Positions 24,646-37,316 of a stretch of 64,000 bases of DNA are shown here, piece after piece. The translations under genes were made by a program, and so were the position numbers. The stretch is from contig NC_091214.1 of NCBI RefSeq assembly GCF_040958095.1, positions 8,850,701 to 8,914,700 on the forward strand, read 5' to 3'. The first letter of the stretch is position 1; each line of letters starts with the position of its first letter. The notes under the pieces are model-generated. The model was not told the origin of the DNA and searched no databases. It worked only from the letters and a program-made list of their open reading frames with translations. The stretch comes from Procambarus clarkii (lineage: Eukaryota > Arthropoda > Malacostraca > Decapoda > Cambaridae).

Positions 24646-25151
24646 TCCTGTTTACAGTAGTTTACCCCATAGACATTCTAATGAACCATCGTTTTCTGTT
24701 AGCGTTCCTACAAAACATCCTTTAAAGATTTGTAAAGCACAAACTATGGTATATAATATTGATTGGTGAAGGACTGTTATTCTATGTAATCATTTTTAGT
24801 GCTTATTATAATTTACTTAGAACAACTAATATTTCTCAAAACAAAACTACGAGCCTTTAATAGGAAGTAGCTGATCTATAATATTCTAAGAGCATGGACA
24901 ATAGTAGGTAAATTTCACAACCCATGTGGGACCTGAAAAGTACAATTTTCCTTATAATTGAACCAATCACGACTATTCTGCTATCTAGGTTGACGGACGG
25001 GTACTGTGAGACGTAAATTGGTACGTGAGGAAGAGTTTGGGCTTTGGAAAAAAAGTAACTGGGAATATATCACATATTTACTAATTCATATTCAGCATAT
25101 TGACTTAAAGCATTAAGTCATATATGTGCTGTCTTGTGTGAGAACGGGTTG

Positions 25152-25159
25152 GCATCCAC
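25152..25159 (+). repeat. Right 8-bp target-site duplication (GCATCCAC)
   Basis: Follows the CGGGTTG end of the giant element and equals 6686-6693. Confidence 0.93.
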
Positions 25160-25504
25160 AATGGTCACCTTGTTGAGCTGCCGATAGTCGGTGCATAATC
25201 GCCAGGAGCCGTCTGGTTTGGGGACCAAAAGGCAGGGCGAGCACCAAGAGCCCTGGCTCGGCCGGATGAGGCCGTGCTGGAGCAAGAAGTCGACCTCCTT
25301 CCGTACGATGGCCTTCTTTTCTGGACTCATCCGATAGGGGTGAAGGCGAATGGGGGTGTAGTCCGTCAACTTGACATCATGGCAAATGGCATCAGTCTGG
25401 GTCGGGACCTCCCCGAACAGACTGGAGAATTCATCAAGCAACGACTGCACCTCTTCACATTGGGCCATCTGCAAATGGGACAGTCCCTCCTCCACAGCAT
25501 TCAC
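25152..25504 (-). pseudogene. Gmr1-like RT, N-terminal part (copy 1)
   Basis: About 117 residues: LTDYTPIRLHPYRMSP, VDFLLQHGLIRPSQGSWCSP, LLVPKPDGSWRLCTDYRQLN, then VTIVDA at the break. These are RT fingers motifs. The palm with the catalytic Asp pair is absent because the sequence switches to other elements. Confidence 0.85.
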
Positions 25505-26735
25505 AGAACTAGAATTATTGAAAATGAAATTAGTTGGGTCCCCAGAACAATCATCCCTCCCTCACTGGAAATGGAAACATTGGTTAGTGCAATGGGCCTG
25601 GGGCCCTGGAACTTCTTCAGCCGATTTACATGTACGAGCATTACCTGGTTACGTTTGTCAGAGTGCCTCACTTTGTACGCGAGGTCCCCAGTCTTTTCTG
25701 TCACAATGTAGGGGCCTTCGTACTTGTGTGACATAGTGTTCCCTAGTCGAGGCTTTAATACCAGGACAGGGTCGCCAGGCTGAAATACCCGTAACTTAGA
25801 TTTAGCATCGTTACGGTCTTTCATCTTTTCTTGGGCCTTCCCAAGATACTTTAGTGCCGCCGCCTTGCAGTCCTTGAGTCTCTGGTGGTGTTGCGCAAAG
25901 AAAGCCGAACCTTCGGTTAACGTTACGTTCCCTAACAGATTTTCCTGTAACATTTGCAAGGGTCCACGAACTTTATGGCCAAAGACTAACTCAAAAGGAG
26001 AACAACCCAGTGAACTTTGTAATCCTTCTCTAGTCGCAAACAAAACATATGGTAAATTCTCATCCCAGAAGGTGTGGGAACTCTCGCACGATGTCTTCAA
26101 CATCTGCTTCAGAGTTAGATGGAAACGTTCAATTACCCCCTGACTCTGTGGATGGTATGGGCTGGAAACCTTAAGAGTTATTCCATGGTCCTTACAAAAT
26201 TGCTCAAAAATATCAGACTTAAAGTTAGTACCATTGTCAGTTTGCACGACCCGAGGCAGTCCAAAAGTAAAAAAAAATTGCAATATACGAGAAACAACAG
26301 TTTTTGCTCGGATGTTCCTTACAGCAAAAGCCTCTGGGTAACGAGTAGTGATACACATCATCGTGATTAGGTAAATATTACCAGATTTAGTTCTAGGTAA
26401 TGGTCCAACACAGTCCATTACCACATGAGAAATGGTTCCTCTGGCACAATAATAGGCCTTAGAGGAGCTTTAGGTGGAGTCTGGTTTGGTTTCCCAACAA
26501 GTTGACAAGCAATACAAGCATTACAAAATTTTGCCACATCGCTTTTCAGCTTGGGCCAGAAAAAATACTTTAAAATTTTGTGATACATAATATTAATACC
26601 TTGATGTCCCCCCATAGGATCATCATGAGCAGCTGCCAAAACTCTTTCTCTATAGCAGGTCGGCAACATAACCTGGTGGACTACCTCCCACTCATTTGAC
26701 AAGGGAGCACTCTGTGGTCTCCATTTTCTCATCAA
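25501..26735 (-). pseudogene. Gmr1-like integrase (copy 1)
   Basis: 26418-26735 holds the H2C2 zinc-binding domain (GGHQGINIMYH...CNACIACQ). 25501-26424 holds the rnase-H-fold core with MDCVG, TDNGTNF and IERFH supplying the DDE triad. It ends in a GPY/F module (YEGPYIVTEK...VHVNRLKKF). The junction at 26420-26440 is frameshifted (one base lost compared with copy 2), splitting the protein. The enzyme would join element cDNA to host DNA. Confidence 0.88.
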
Positions 26736-26753
26736 AATCAGATCATTGTAGTA

Positions 26754-27173
26754 TTACCCAGTTGCTGCGTCTACAATTTCCTCCATAGAGACGGCTAACT
26801 CATGACAATCTGCAAGAGTGGGGTCAGCTTTCTGTAACTCACTCAAGGACGCATCTAGGCCTTGGTCAGATGCCATTGGCCGAGGCTCAACAGTGTTCTT
26901 CTCAACCTCCCCACTACTCTCGGTAGGTGGCGGTGGCAGGCTCACCACAATGTTCTCGGCCACATCATCGAGTCGGGCCATGAATGTGTCCACGAGGTCC
27001 ACTTGGTTTTCACCACTTGGAAAGTTCCTCGTGTCCTCGGGATTTACCACCTTTGCAAGCAAAGGGCTGCCCATACAGTTAAGTCCCATAGACCTGGTCA
27101 CTGCGCACACAGGGTACACAACATTATCCTCTGCGGCGGGTGGATCCAGGCAAACCTTAGGGGTAGGCAACAT
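26754..27173 (-). pseudogene. Gmr1-like protease-integrase linker (copy 1)
   Basis: Acidic, low-complexity 139-residue frame (PPPPTESSGEVEKN, LSELQKADPTLADC) between protease and the integrase zinc domain. No catalytic motif. The copy 2 equivalent is at about 45230-45500. Confidence 0.6.
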
Positions 27174-27208
27174 AATAGGCAGTCTGGAGTCCCCTACCTT
27201 ATCCCCTG

Positions 27209-28721
27209 CTAAATCATTAAATCATTACCAACTATTACATCAACATTAGGGAAAGGTAGGTATGAAGTGATTCCAACTGTACAAACACCCTTGTGGAAAG
27301 CAGATTCCAGGGTAACCTTATGGAGGGGTACTGCTCGAGTATCACTAGTGACACCCTCGACCAGTACCACCTCTCCAGTGTCGAGAGTGTTGGCACCTTG
27401 CAACGCACTCTCTAAAATTAAAGTCTGGATGGCACCGGTGTCTCGGAAGATCACCACGTCCTTCCAGGAAGAACCCTCAGACAAAAGTAGTCTCCCTTTC
27501 GATAAGAATGGGGTAAGCAAGTCCAACCACTGTGGGTTGGAGGTCTTACTCCCTAACCCTTCCAAAGGCCTCAAGCCTTGTGTCACAACTAGAGCATTGG
27601 GTCTTTTTTCCGGGTACAGTTGCCAACAACGGCTAATAATGTGGTTTGGACGTTTATAGTGACCACAGAAACGTCGGGGAGAAGAGACATTACTAACAGA
27701 ATTACCCTTCGGTTCACCCTTAGGTGCCGTGGGGCTAGACACTTTAACAGGGTTAGTTATGTCTGAAACAGAAGATGCAGTAGGTAAAGGGTTACAATGA
27801 GTTGGTCTGGACTGGCTGTGGGTATAAATTTTGCTACTCTGTGGGGTATAATTATTTTTATTAGGCCATTTGCCCGCCAATTGGTAGTTTTCTGCTCTCT
27901 TGGCTAAATCCCCTGTCCTAGAATTTACCTCTATCCGAATGTGAAACATTCTCTGGCATAATATCTATAAAATGCTCCATTAAAACTAAGTTCCTGAGAG
28001 CCTCGTATGTTTCGGCTTTCGCCGAGCGAATCCATTTATCAAACAATCTAATTTGATCATTAACAAATTCAGTGAGCGGTTGGTTGTGAGTAGGCATAAG
28101 GTTGTGAAAAGCTTGGCGGTGAGCTTCAGGCGTAATTTCATATGCCCGCAAAATACGTTCCCTGACCCAATCATATTCAAAACACTCGTCGTCAGGCATG
28201 TTTATAAAAATATCTTGTGCTTTACCCCTAAGTCTTCCCTGTAGGATTTTCACCCACTCTTCCTTTGGCCACTTCATGGACATGGCCAATCTCTGAAAAT
28301 GGTTGAAAATACTTTCAGGGTCCGACTCGGAAAATTCAGGCAAATTATGCTTTTTCTCATAATGCCTAGGGTTTGAATTCCCGGCAAGTGGAAGTTCAGT
28401 GGCATTCGCTCTAATTCTAGCCTCCTCGGTTTTGAGTCTTTGCTCCTCTAATTTTATTCTTGCTAACTCTAGAGCTAACTCTCTATCCCTATGAGCTGCA
28501 CTTTCTGCTTGGCTAGGCTGTCATCAAGGTGTATCACTTTCCAATAGTTCTTGATCAATACAATGTTGTAATATTTCATTCACCAAAGTCCACTTTTTAT
28601 CCGCGTCATTTAATTCTAGGCCAAATTCCTTGCCTAACAATACTAAATTAGACTTGGTAAGTTTCATTATCTCTATCACTGAAGGATTCTTTGCCAGTTC
28701 CTGCATTTCAGATGCCATCAC
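27209..28721 (-). pseudogene. Gmr1-like gag and protease (copy 1)
   Basis: 28524-28721 is the gag N-terminus (EMQELAKNPSVIEIMKLTKS). 27918-28343 is the capsid-like part (FNHFQRLAMSMKWPKEEW, RAYEITPEAHRQAF). 27209-27949 holds the nucleocapsid knuckle, here CGHY...HIISRC with Tyr replacing the second Cys (copy 2 keeps CGHC), followed by the aspartic protease core FRDTGA and the VIVGNDL block. A stop near 28524 and frameshifts near 28343 and 27930 break it. Confidence 0.82.
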
Positions 28722-29066
28722 TAATTAATTTAGCTCCTAGCCAAAGAAAAAATTAAAAAATAAAAATTGGAAAAAACAAAAACTTGCATGGCCCCTAACA
28801 CAAGGCCACACTTACCTCAATCGTGAAGAGATCCAGCTAGGTGTCCAGTCAGTAAAAATGAATCCTTTGCTAGATGAGCTGGACCCTAGGCTAACACACA
28901 ACCGTTCTGCGGAAAACAAGAATTTTTAGTTTTGGCACTCAAAAATTAAATTTTTTCAATTTACTGTTCATCCTGGACAGGCCCCCACTTGTTATGTAAA
29001 TGGTGGGCTTGCTATGGGGGAACTGGTACTATTAAGGGGTAAGGGTAGTTAGAAAACAGACAAACC

Positions 29067-31413
29067 CTAAAACAGTTGGTATACTCTCCAAAATCAGATA
29101 TTATGTTCCTAACTCTGCTCTCATCTCTCTATATTATGCACTAATCTATCCCTATCTCAACTATGGTATCTGTGCATGGGGTTCAACCACTGCAAACCAC
29201 CTCAAGTCCATCATCACCCAGCAAAAATCTGCTATCAGAATAATATCAAATTCTGCTTTCAGACAACACTCAGCCCCCTTGTTTAACTCCCTAAACATGC
29301 TAAACATAATCTCACTCCACAAATTCTCTTGTGTCAACTACATTTACAAAACCCTGTTCTTAAATGCAAATCCTTGTCTGAAACTCTTCTTGGACAGATG
29401 TAATAGGACCCATTATCACCACACCAGAAATAAATATCTCTTTGATATCCCCAGAGTTAAACTTAATCTGTGTAAACACTCTATGCAAATAAAGGAACCC
29501 AGTTTATGGAACTCACTCCCTACTGAATTGAAAAGCTGTCCAACTTTTACATCATTCAAAATCAATACTAAAAAGTACCTAATTTCATCTTCATAGTTTT
29601 TCACCTTTTGCCTTAAAATTGCACTGTATCAATTGCTACCCAATCTCCCAACCTTTATGTTCCCAATTTGAACATCTTTACCATTGTGATCATTGCTGTT
29701 TCTTATATGTGCTGCCATTCTGTTGTATGGTGTTTATAAATCTTGTTTATCTGTATCTTTTGCTACCCAGTCTCCCAATCTTTATGTACCCAATCTGAAC
29801 ATCTTTACCATTGTGATCATTGCTGTCTTATATGTGCTGTCAATATGCTGTATGGTGTCTATTAACCTTGTTTCCCACCCTACCCATCAACATTGGTGTT
29901 CCCCAGGGCAGCATACTTGGCCCTCTCCTCTTTCTCATCTACATTAATGACCTTCCAAATGCCTCCCAACACCTCAAACCAATCCTATTTGCTGACGACA
30001 CAACCTTCATTTACTCCAGTCCTGATCCCCTTGCTCTAAATGCCACAGTAAATACTGAGCTAAATAAAGTCCATCTGTGGCTAACTGCCAACAAACTCAC
30101 CCTTAACATTGACAAAACTTTCTATATTCTGTTTGGCAATAAATCCTCTAATCAAATAAATCTCAAAATAAACAATACCCAAATTTGTAACAAATTAGAT
30201 GGCAAATTCCTTGGCATTCTCATTGACCATAAGCTGAATTTCCAGGGACACATTCTAAACATATCTAAAAAAGTTTCAAAAACTGTGGGCATTCTTTCTA
30301 AGATCAGATATTATGTACCACGCCCTGCCCTGGTGACTCTCTATTACTCCCTTATCTATCCATATCTCAACTATGGTATTTGTGCTTGGGGCTCTACTAC
30401 CCAAAATCATTTACGTCCTCTAATTACTCAACACAAAGCTGCTATTAGGACAATATCCGATTCTGGCCCCAGACATCACTCGGTACCCCTATTCAAATCC
30501 CTGAATATGTTAGACATTAAGTCACTGCACATTCTCTCATGTGTACTATACATATACAAAACGCTAAATTGTAATGCCAATCCTGATCTCAAAAGCTTCA
30601 TAGAAGGTTGTAACAGAACCCATGAGCACCACACCAGAAATAAATACAGTTTTGATATTCCTAGAGTACGACTTAATCAAACCAGAAATGCTCTACAAAT
30701 CAAGGGGCCCAGAATGTGGAATGACCTTCCCAACCATGTTAAAGACAGTACCTCTCTCAACCAGTTTAAGATAAAAACTAAACACTACCTAATAAATTCC
30801 CTGTAACCTACCTCACTCCTTTATTGTCAACCCCATGTCCGTTATTTTCTTTTTTTTAATCGACACTGTTTGTCAACCTATTGTATTTGTGCTGCTTTTT
30901 CAGTCATGTTCCCCCCTTTTTTTTTTTATCTTTATTTGTATTTGTTCTCAACACTTTTTATTCTTTATGCTCAATTAGTATTAAGTTCTAGATATTAATG
31001 TTTTTCTTGCCCGAAACGCATTGCGTAATAGTGGCTTTAGGCATTGTATGTACTAGCTCTATCTATATATCAATCCATTAATGTAACATCACTTGTATGT
31101 ATATACCTTACCTGAATAAACATCTGAATCTGAATCTGAATCTGTTTAAATTACTAATCAAGCTGTCAATGTAATCAATCAGAGCTTTAATATAACAATG
31201 TGCTTTAATATACCTACTTATCTCTCTCATCTCATTTTTCTCTTGTAATGTATCTTTATCATTTATCAATTTTGATTGAAATTACCTACTTAAAATTATC
31301 TGCTAGATTAAGGACCTGCCCGAAACGCTGTGCGTACTAGTGGCTTTACAAGAATTAAATACTGTACTATCCAATGTATTCTCACAAACCCAATGTACCT
31401 TCTTGTATATATA

Positions 31414-31476
<63 letters not shown>

Positions 31477-31483
31477 ATATCAA
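29067..31483 (+). mobile_element. LINE-B 3' part inserted in the LTR, itself split by LINE-A
   Basis: 29067-29596 encodes the LINE-B ORF2 end ([20 protein letters not shown], stop at 29594-29596). The 3' UTR runs to 29871 and resumes at 31142 after the LINE-A insertion. It ends with GCCCGAAACGCTGTGCGTA and an AAAT tail (31410-31483). A ~100-bp 3' UTR stretch is tandemly duplicated (29630-29830). Confidence 0.8.
29872..31141 (+). mobile_element. LINE-A RT half inserted in LINE-B
   Basis: ORF2 is open from about 29872 to 30806. GVPQGSILGPLLFLIYINDL and the FADDTTFIY catalytic box are followed by the thumb and the C-terminal HHTRNKYSFDIP region. The 3' UTR follows, with a CTGAAT tail. A TGTTT duplication flanks it. 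It is 5'-truncated, so not active. Confidence 0.82.
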
Positions 31484-31936
31484 ATATGGGAGAGCTAAAA
31501 GTCCCGGCCCCCAAAATAAACTATCCACAGTAATAATAACTTGCTACTAGACTATATCAGTCTAAGGGTTGATCAATGCACTCCCACACAGGAAGAAGGG
31601 ATACTCTGTTCTAATTTACTTATTTATTAACCCCTTAACAACCCCCCATATACACTCACACCAATAACAATAATAATAATTACTTTACCACACTATCTTA
31701 CGTTAAAAGCCTTGATCCACATAAGCAGTATACAAGGTTTACACTAAGAACAAGCTAGGGTAAAGTACTACTGGATAAGCACTGAAGCTGGATGCAGCTT
31801 AGGGTAGGGAAACCACGTGGTACCCTAATACAAAACACAACACTTACGGGTACCCAAAACACTGGCAAATACTACCCCCAAGTCTCACCAATCGTTACTA
31901 CCAGAGTAGGCACACTTAAAACACCATACTTAACTT

Positions 31937-32143
31937 TAAAATAAAATAAAATAAAGTAAAATGTTTATTTAGGTAAGGTACATATATACAATAAATTTTT
32001 ACAAAGATTGGTTGACTTATAGGTAGAGCTAGTACATACAATGCCTAAAGCCACTATTACGCAAAGCGTTTCGGGCATGATGAACTTAAATGACAAGCTT
32101 AATACTAATTGAGCATAATGAGTAGAATGAAAACAAGAAAACA
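31937..32143 (-). mobile_element. LINE-A 3' tail inserted in the LTR
   Basis: About 200 bp: AAAAT tail, GCAAAGCGTTTCGGGCA block and the adjoining 3' UTR. ACTTAA flanks both sides. Confidence 0.78.
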
Positions 32144-32595
32144 ACTTAATGGTACAGGAACTTAAGGTAAGGGAAATAAGTAAGAGGAGAAGGGAGGAGT
32201 GTAGGGGTGCAGCCACAGAGTAGGTCTCGTCCCCACGAACGCCAGCCAAAAGAAGAACGCTCCCAGCGACCAGCTAAGGCCTCCCGCATGTGGTGATGCC
32301 GGAAGGAGCCTAATTGATCGTGCAGCTAAGCACATTAAAAATCTTCCCCTATGCAACATATTGTTACTTTACAAATGATTAAAGTATTAGTAAACATAGT
32401 TGGTGCCTATGTTGTTATTTAATAATCAACCCCCAGCTCAGTCTTTAAATGCTCTTTGAGAAACAAGAATAGTCTTACGTCTGGCAGGGAAGATACAAAC
32501 AATTTCAGCTCGTGATGCGTTCAACTATACTATAGGAAAGTTTAATAACTCAATTTTGACCTCTGGTTTCCACTGAAGAACCCAGGGTCGTAACA

Positions 32596-33490
32596 CTAAT
32601 GAATTTATATGCTGAGTATTACTGAATTCAGAATCCCAGTTAATATTGTGAAGTGCATGTGTAAGATTGCCTAAAGCTGATTCACCATGTAACCTGAATG
32701 TAAGTTTCTTGATTTTTGGAGGTGTTATGTCCATGTTCGCTATGAGAAAGGTAGGATAGTGGTCAGTTGTTCTGTCGTAGATTATACCAAATACAAGGGG
32801 AGTTGTTATGTTAGTCCATATGTGATCCAAGGTAGTGGTTGATGTTTGAGTGACTCGGGTAGGTTTGGTGATTGTGGGGATTAGCATACACTAGTTCATG
32901 CTGTTAAGGAAATCGTCAACTTGAGAGCAATTTTGTTGACCCATGTCAATATTAAAGTCTCTTCCCAGAATGATGTGGCTTTTGTTGAGATTGTTGTTTA
33001 TAATAAGATTCCTTAGGTTATCTGAGAAAGAAGCTATGTTAGTATTGGGAAATCTATAGATGGCTCCAATAGTCAAGGATTTAAGGGATTTAATTGTAAA
33101 CTGAGCAAAAGTATATTCACAGTAGTCATCTCTATCACTAATGACACTGTTGCAGATAAAAGTATCTCGGTAATAAATAGCTGTGCCACCACCTTTTTTA
33201 TTAGGCCTACAGTTGTGAATGGATTTATAACCAGCTAAGTTGTAGAGTTGGGTATAGTCTTTGTTTAGCCAAGTTTCTGTGAAATTAATGAACGATAAGT
33301 TAGTACCAAGTGCTGTGAGTAGTGCATTTATATCGTCAAAATGTTTACCAAGTGATTTAACATTTTGGTTGTAAACTGATAGACAAGTGCTATTTTGGAG
33401 TTTGCTTTTTGCCTGGTGTGCTGTGAAATACTTGCAATAATGCTGATCAATGTGCTGGTTGGTGTAGATATGAGACAGAAGCACTAACGA
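32596..33490 (-). pseudogene. LINE-A endonuclease, inverted 5' part
   Basis: APE-type endonuclease domain: LSVYNQNVKSLGKH, FTETWLN, GAIYRFPN and GRDFNID, the last normally GDFNID. The 33-kb part is one frame (32891-33484) and continues in a second (to 32596). It points away from the RT that starts at 33491, as expected for a 5' inversion. Confidence 0.75.
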
Positions 33491-35820
33491 TGCACTTATT
33501 TGTATGATTAACTTGATTCATACAGCTCTTGATATAAATGAGTTCCATGTTGGGTTATTTGTGGACCTGCGTAAGGCATTTGACACTGTCAACCACCAAA
33601 ACCTTCTTCTTAAATTACATCATTACGGAGTCAGAGGACACTCCCTGCAATACCTCAAATCCTACCTTACTGACAGGCTTCAGTATGTTTCTGTGAATAA
33701 TTCAATTTCTCCCACCCTACCCATCAACATTGGTGTTCCTCAGGACAGCATACTTGACCCTCTCCTCTTTCTAATCTAAATTAATGACCTTCCAAATGCC
33801 TCCCAACACCTCAAACCAATTATATTTGCTGACGACACAACCTTCATTTACTCCAGTCCTGACCCCCTTGCTCTAAATGCCACAGTAAATACTGAGCTAA
33901 ATAAAGTCCATCTTTGGCTAACTGCCAACAAACTCACCCTTAACATTGACAAAACTTTCTATATTCTGTTTGGCAATAAATTCTCTAATCAAATAAATCT
34001 CAATATAAACAATACCCAAATTTGTAACAAATTAGATGGCAAATTCCTTGGCATTCTCATTGACCACAAGCTGAATTTCCAGGGACACATTCTAAATAAA
34101 TAAAAAAAAAATAAAAAACTGTTGGCATTCTTTCTAAGATCAGATATTATGTACCCCGCCCTGCCCTGGTGACTCTCTATTACTCCCTCATCTATCCATA
34201 TCTCAACTATAGTATTTGTGCTTGGGGTTCTACTACCCAAAATCATTTACGTCCTCTAATTACTCAACACAAAGCTGCTATTAGGACAATATCCAACCCT
34301 GGCCCCCAGACATCACTCGGTACCCCTACTCAAATCTCTGAATATGTTAGATATTAAGTCACTGCACATTCTCTCATGTGTATTATACATATATAAAACG
34401 CTGAACTGTAATGCCAATCCTGACCTCAGAAGCTTCATAGAAGGTTGTAACAGAACCCATGAGCACCACACCAGAAATAAATACAGTTTTGATATTCCTA
34501 GAGTTCGACTTAATCAAACTAGAAATGCTCTACAAATCAAGGGACGTAGAATGTGAAATAATAATAATAATAATAATAATATTTTATTTAGGTAAGGTAC
34601 ATACATACAATAAATTTTTACAAAGATTGGTTGACTTATAGGTAGAGCTAGTACATACAATGCCTAAAGCCACTATTACGCAAAGCGTTTCGGGCATGAT
34701 AAACTTAAATGACAAGCTTAATACTAATTGAGCATAATGAGTAGAATGAAAACAAGAAATGAAAACATAGATGAAAAAGCAGCACAAATACAAATATGTC
34801 GACAAACAGCGCTCTTTAAAGAAAAACAGACATTGGTTGACAATAGAAGTGTAAGGTAGGTTACAGGGAATTTATTAGGTATAGCTTCGTTTTTAACTTA
34901 AACTGGTTGAGAGAGGTACAGTCTTTAACATGGTCGGGAAGGTCATTCCACATTCTGGGCCCCTTGATTTGTAGAGCATTTCTGGTTTGATTAAGTCGTA
35001 CTCTAGGAATATCAAAACTGTATTTATTTCTGGTGTGGTGCTCATCGGTTCTGTTACAACCTTCTATGAAGCTTTTGAGATCAGGACTGGCATTATAGTT
35101 TAGCGTTTTATATATGTATAATACACATGAGAGAAAGTGCAGACTTAATGTCTAACATATTCAGAGATTTGAGTAGGGGTACCGAGTGATGTCTGGGGCC
35201 AGAGTTGGATATTGTCCTAATAGCAGCTTTGTGTTGAGTAATTAGAGGACGTAAGTGATTTTGGGTAGTAGAGCCCCAAGCACAAATACCATAGTTGAGA
35301 TATGGATAGATAAGGGAGTAATAGAGAGTCACCAGGACAGGGCGTGGTACATAATATCTGACTTTATGACCTTCATTACCTTTTATGACCTTTTTATGAC
35401 CTTTATGATTTAAATGACCTTCCCAACCATGTTAAAGACTGTACCTCTCGCAACCAGTTTAAGATAAAAACGAAGCTATACCTGATAAATTCCCTGTAAC
35501 TTACCTTACCCCTCTATTGTCAACCAATGTCTGTTTTTTTTAAATGGCGCTGTTTGTCGACAGAATTGTATTTGTGCTGCTTTTTTAGCCATGTTCCTCC
35601 CTTTTTTATCTCTTTTTTTTATTTGTTCTCTACTCATTTTATTCTTTATGCTCAATTAGTATTAAGCTTTAGTCATTTAAGTTTTTCTTGCCCGAAAAGC
35701 TTTGCATAATAGTGGCTTTAGGCATTGTATGTACTAGCCCTATCTATAAATCCATCACTCTTTGTAAAATCTCTTGTATGTATGTACCTTACCTAAATAA
35801 ACATTTGATTTGATTTGAGA
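33491..35820 (+). mobile_element. LINE-A RT and 3' end, interrupted
   Basis: 33491-33779 carries FVDLRKAFDTVNHQN and GVPQDSIL. A stop follows, then more palm and thumb (34169-34553, several breaks). The 3' end resumes at 35405-35820 after an opposite-strand LINE-A (34556-35370). It ends in a TTTGATTTGA tail. Pseudogene. Confidence 0.75.
34556..35370 (-). mobile_element. LINE-A 3' end inserted in LINE-A
   Basis: Begins with an ATT tail (34558-34585), then the GCAAAGCGTTTCGGGCA block and the ORF2 C-terminus back to the SLIYPYLNYGICAWG stretch (35108-35332). Next to it, 35371-35404 has three TTTATGACC copies, probably filler from the target. Confidence 0.78.
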
Positions 35821-35879
35821 AGATTTAGATCAGGATCAATATCAGTGTGCATGGAAATGCAGAGGGATCACGATACATT

Positions 35880-37316
35880 ATATTTAGAATGTGTCCCTGG
35901 AAATTCAGCTTGCGATCAATGAGAACGCCAAAGAATTTGCCATCTACTTTGTTACAAATTTGGGTATTGTTAATCCTGAGATTTTTTTGCTTTGAGGATT
36001 TATTGCCAAACAAAATATAGAAAGTTTTGTCAATATTGTGGGTGAGTTTGTTGGCAGTTAGCCAGTGATGGATATTATTTAGCTCAGTATTCACTGTGAC
36101 ATTTAGAGCAAGGGGGTCAGAACTGGAGTAAATGAAGGTCGTATCGTCAGCATATAGAATTGGTTTGAGATGTTGGGAGGCATTTGGAAGGTCATTAATG
36201 TAGATGAGAGAGAGAAGAGGGCCAAGTATGCTGCCCTGGGGAACACCAATGTTGATGGGTAGGGTGGGAGAAATTGAATTATTCACAGAAACATACTGGA
36301 GCCTGTCAGTAAATACTGGAGCTGTCCAGATACTGGAGCCTGTCAGTAAATACTGGAGCTGTCCAGATACTGGAGCCTGTCAGTAAAGTAAGACTTAATG
36401 TACTGCAGGGAGTGATCTCTGACTCCATAATGTTGTAATTTAAGAAGAAGGTTTTGGTAGTTGATGCAGGTCCACAAATAACCCAACAGGGAACTCATTT
36501 ATATCAAGAGCTGTATGTATCAAGTTAATCATACAAATAAGTGCATCGTTAGTGCTTTTTTTGGGTCTGAAGTCATATTGACAAGCGCTAAGTATATTGA
36601 GTTTGGCTAAATGAGAGTAAAGCTGCTTACAGATTAGTTTTTCAAATATTTTTGATAAGTTTGGCAGAATTGATATAGATCTGAAGTTGTTAACATCAGT
36701 GGGATCACCACATTTGTGGACAGGGGTTATTCTCGCTTTTTTTAGAATATCTGGAAAGGTTTGGAGTTCAAGTGACTTGTTGAAGAGCAATGCAATGGCA
36801 GGAGCTAAAAATCTGGAGGCTTTTTTTGTAAATCAGAGTTGGTATCTCCTCAATGGCACTATACTTGGTTTTAAGGGAAAGGATTATGTCAGTAACATCA
36901 GTGGAATTAGTAGGCATTAGGTACAGAGACTGTGGATAGTTTCCTGTAAGATAGTCCTGAATATAAGTACTGGACAATGGAATATCATTTGCAAGGGATG
37001 ACCCAATGGAAGAGAAGAACCTATTGAACTCAAGAGCAGTGTCAGATGCTGAAAGCAGGCCTTCATTATTTGATAGGAGTATTGGTTTGTTATTTATAAT
37101 CTTCTTTGATCCCAATATCTGAGAAATTGTGCTCCATGTTATCTTAATATTGCCCTTTGTGTGGGTAAATTTGTCTTCGTAGTATTTAATTTTGGCTCTC
37201 CTAATTATTTTAGATAACAATGATGAGTAATTCTTTGAGAAATCTTTGGAGACGATTCCTAACCTATACTTCTTCTCAAGGTCATATTTTTTATTAATGG
37301 ATTTAAAGCACATTGG
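35880..37316 (-). pseudogene. LINE-A RT, 5' and palm part
   Basis: 36768-37313: pre-RT region (KDFSKNYSSLLSKIIRRAK). 36440-36790: RT start (ARITPVHKCGDPTDVNNFRS, IFEKLICKQLYSHL). 35825-36286: GVPQGSILGPLL and YADDTTFIY. The frame is damaged near 36430 and by a local duplication at 36296-36386, where a ~37-bp piece (CTGGAGCCTGTCAGTAAA) occurs more than twice. Confidence 0.75.

Larger units (their letters stand above)
25152..32595 (-). mobile_element. Gmr1-like LTR retrotransposon, copy 1 (5' half)
   Basis: Minus strand. Order from 32595 down: LTR (interrupted), gag, Cys/His knuckle, protease, integrase, N-terminal RT. Integrase lies before RT, opposite to ordinary Ty3/gypsy elements but as in the Gmr1 group. 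The RT stops at 25152, where the giant element begins; past that element the sequence continues as LINE ORF1 (6693 and down), not RT. RNase H and a 3' LTR were not found, except possibly the fragment at 3680. Flanked at 32596 by LINE-A endonuclease sequence. Confidence 0.85.
28990..32595 (-). repeat. LTR of Gmr1-like copy 1, split by LINEs
   Basis: LTR pieces at 28990-29066, 31484-31936 and 32144-32595. It begins (minus) TGTTACGACCCTGGG and ends TAACA, with blocks shared with the LTRs of copy 2 (the last ~230 bp are almost the same). Two LINE insertions account for the gaps. A primer-binding-site-like GTGGGGGCCTGTCCAGGAT follows it at about 28965-28988. Confidence 0.8.
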
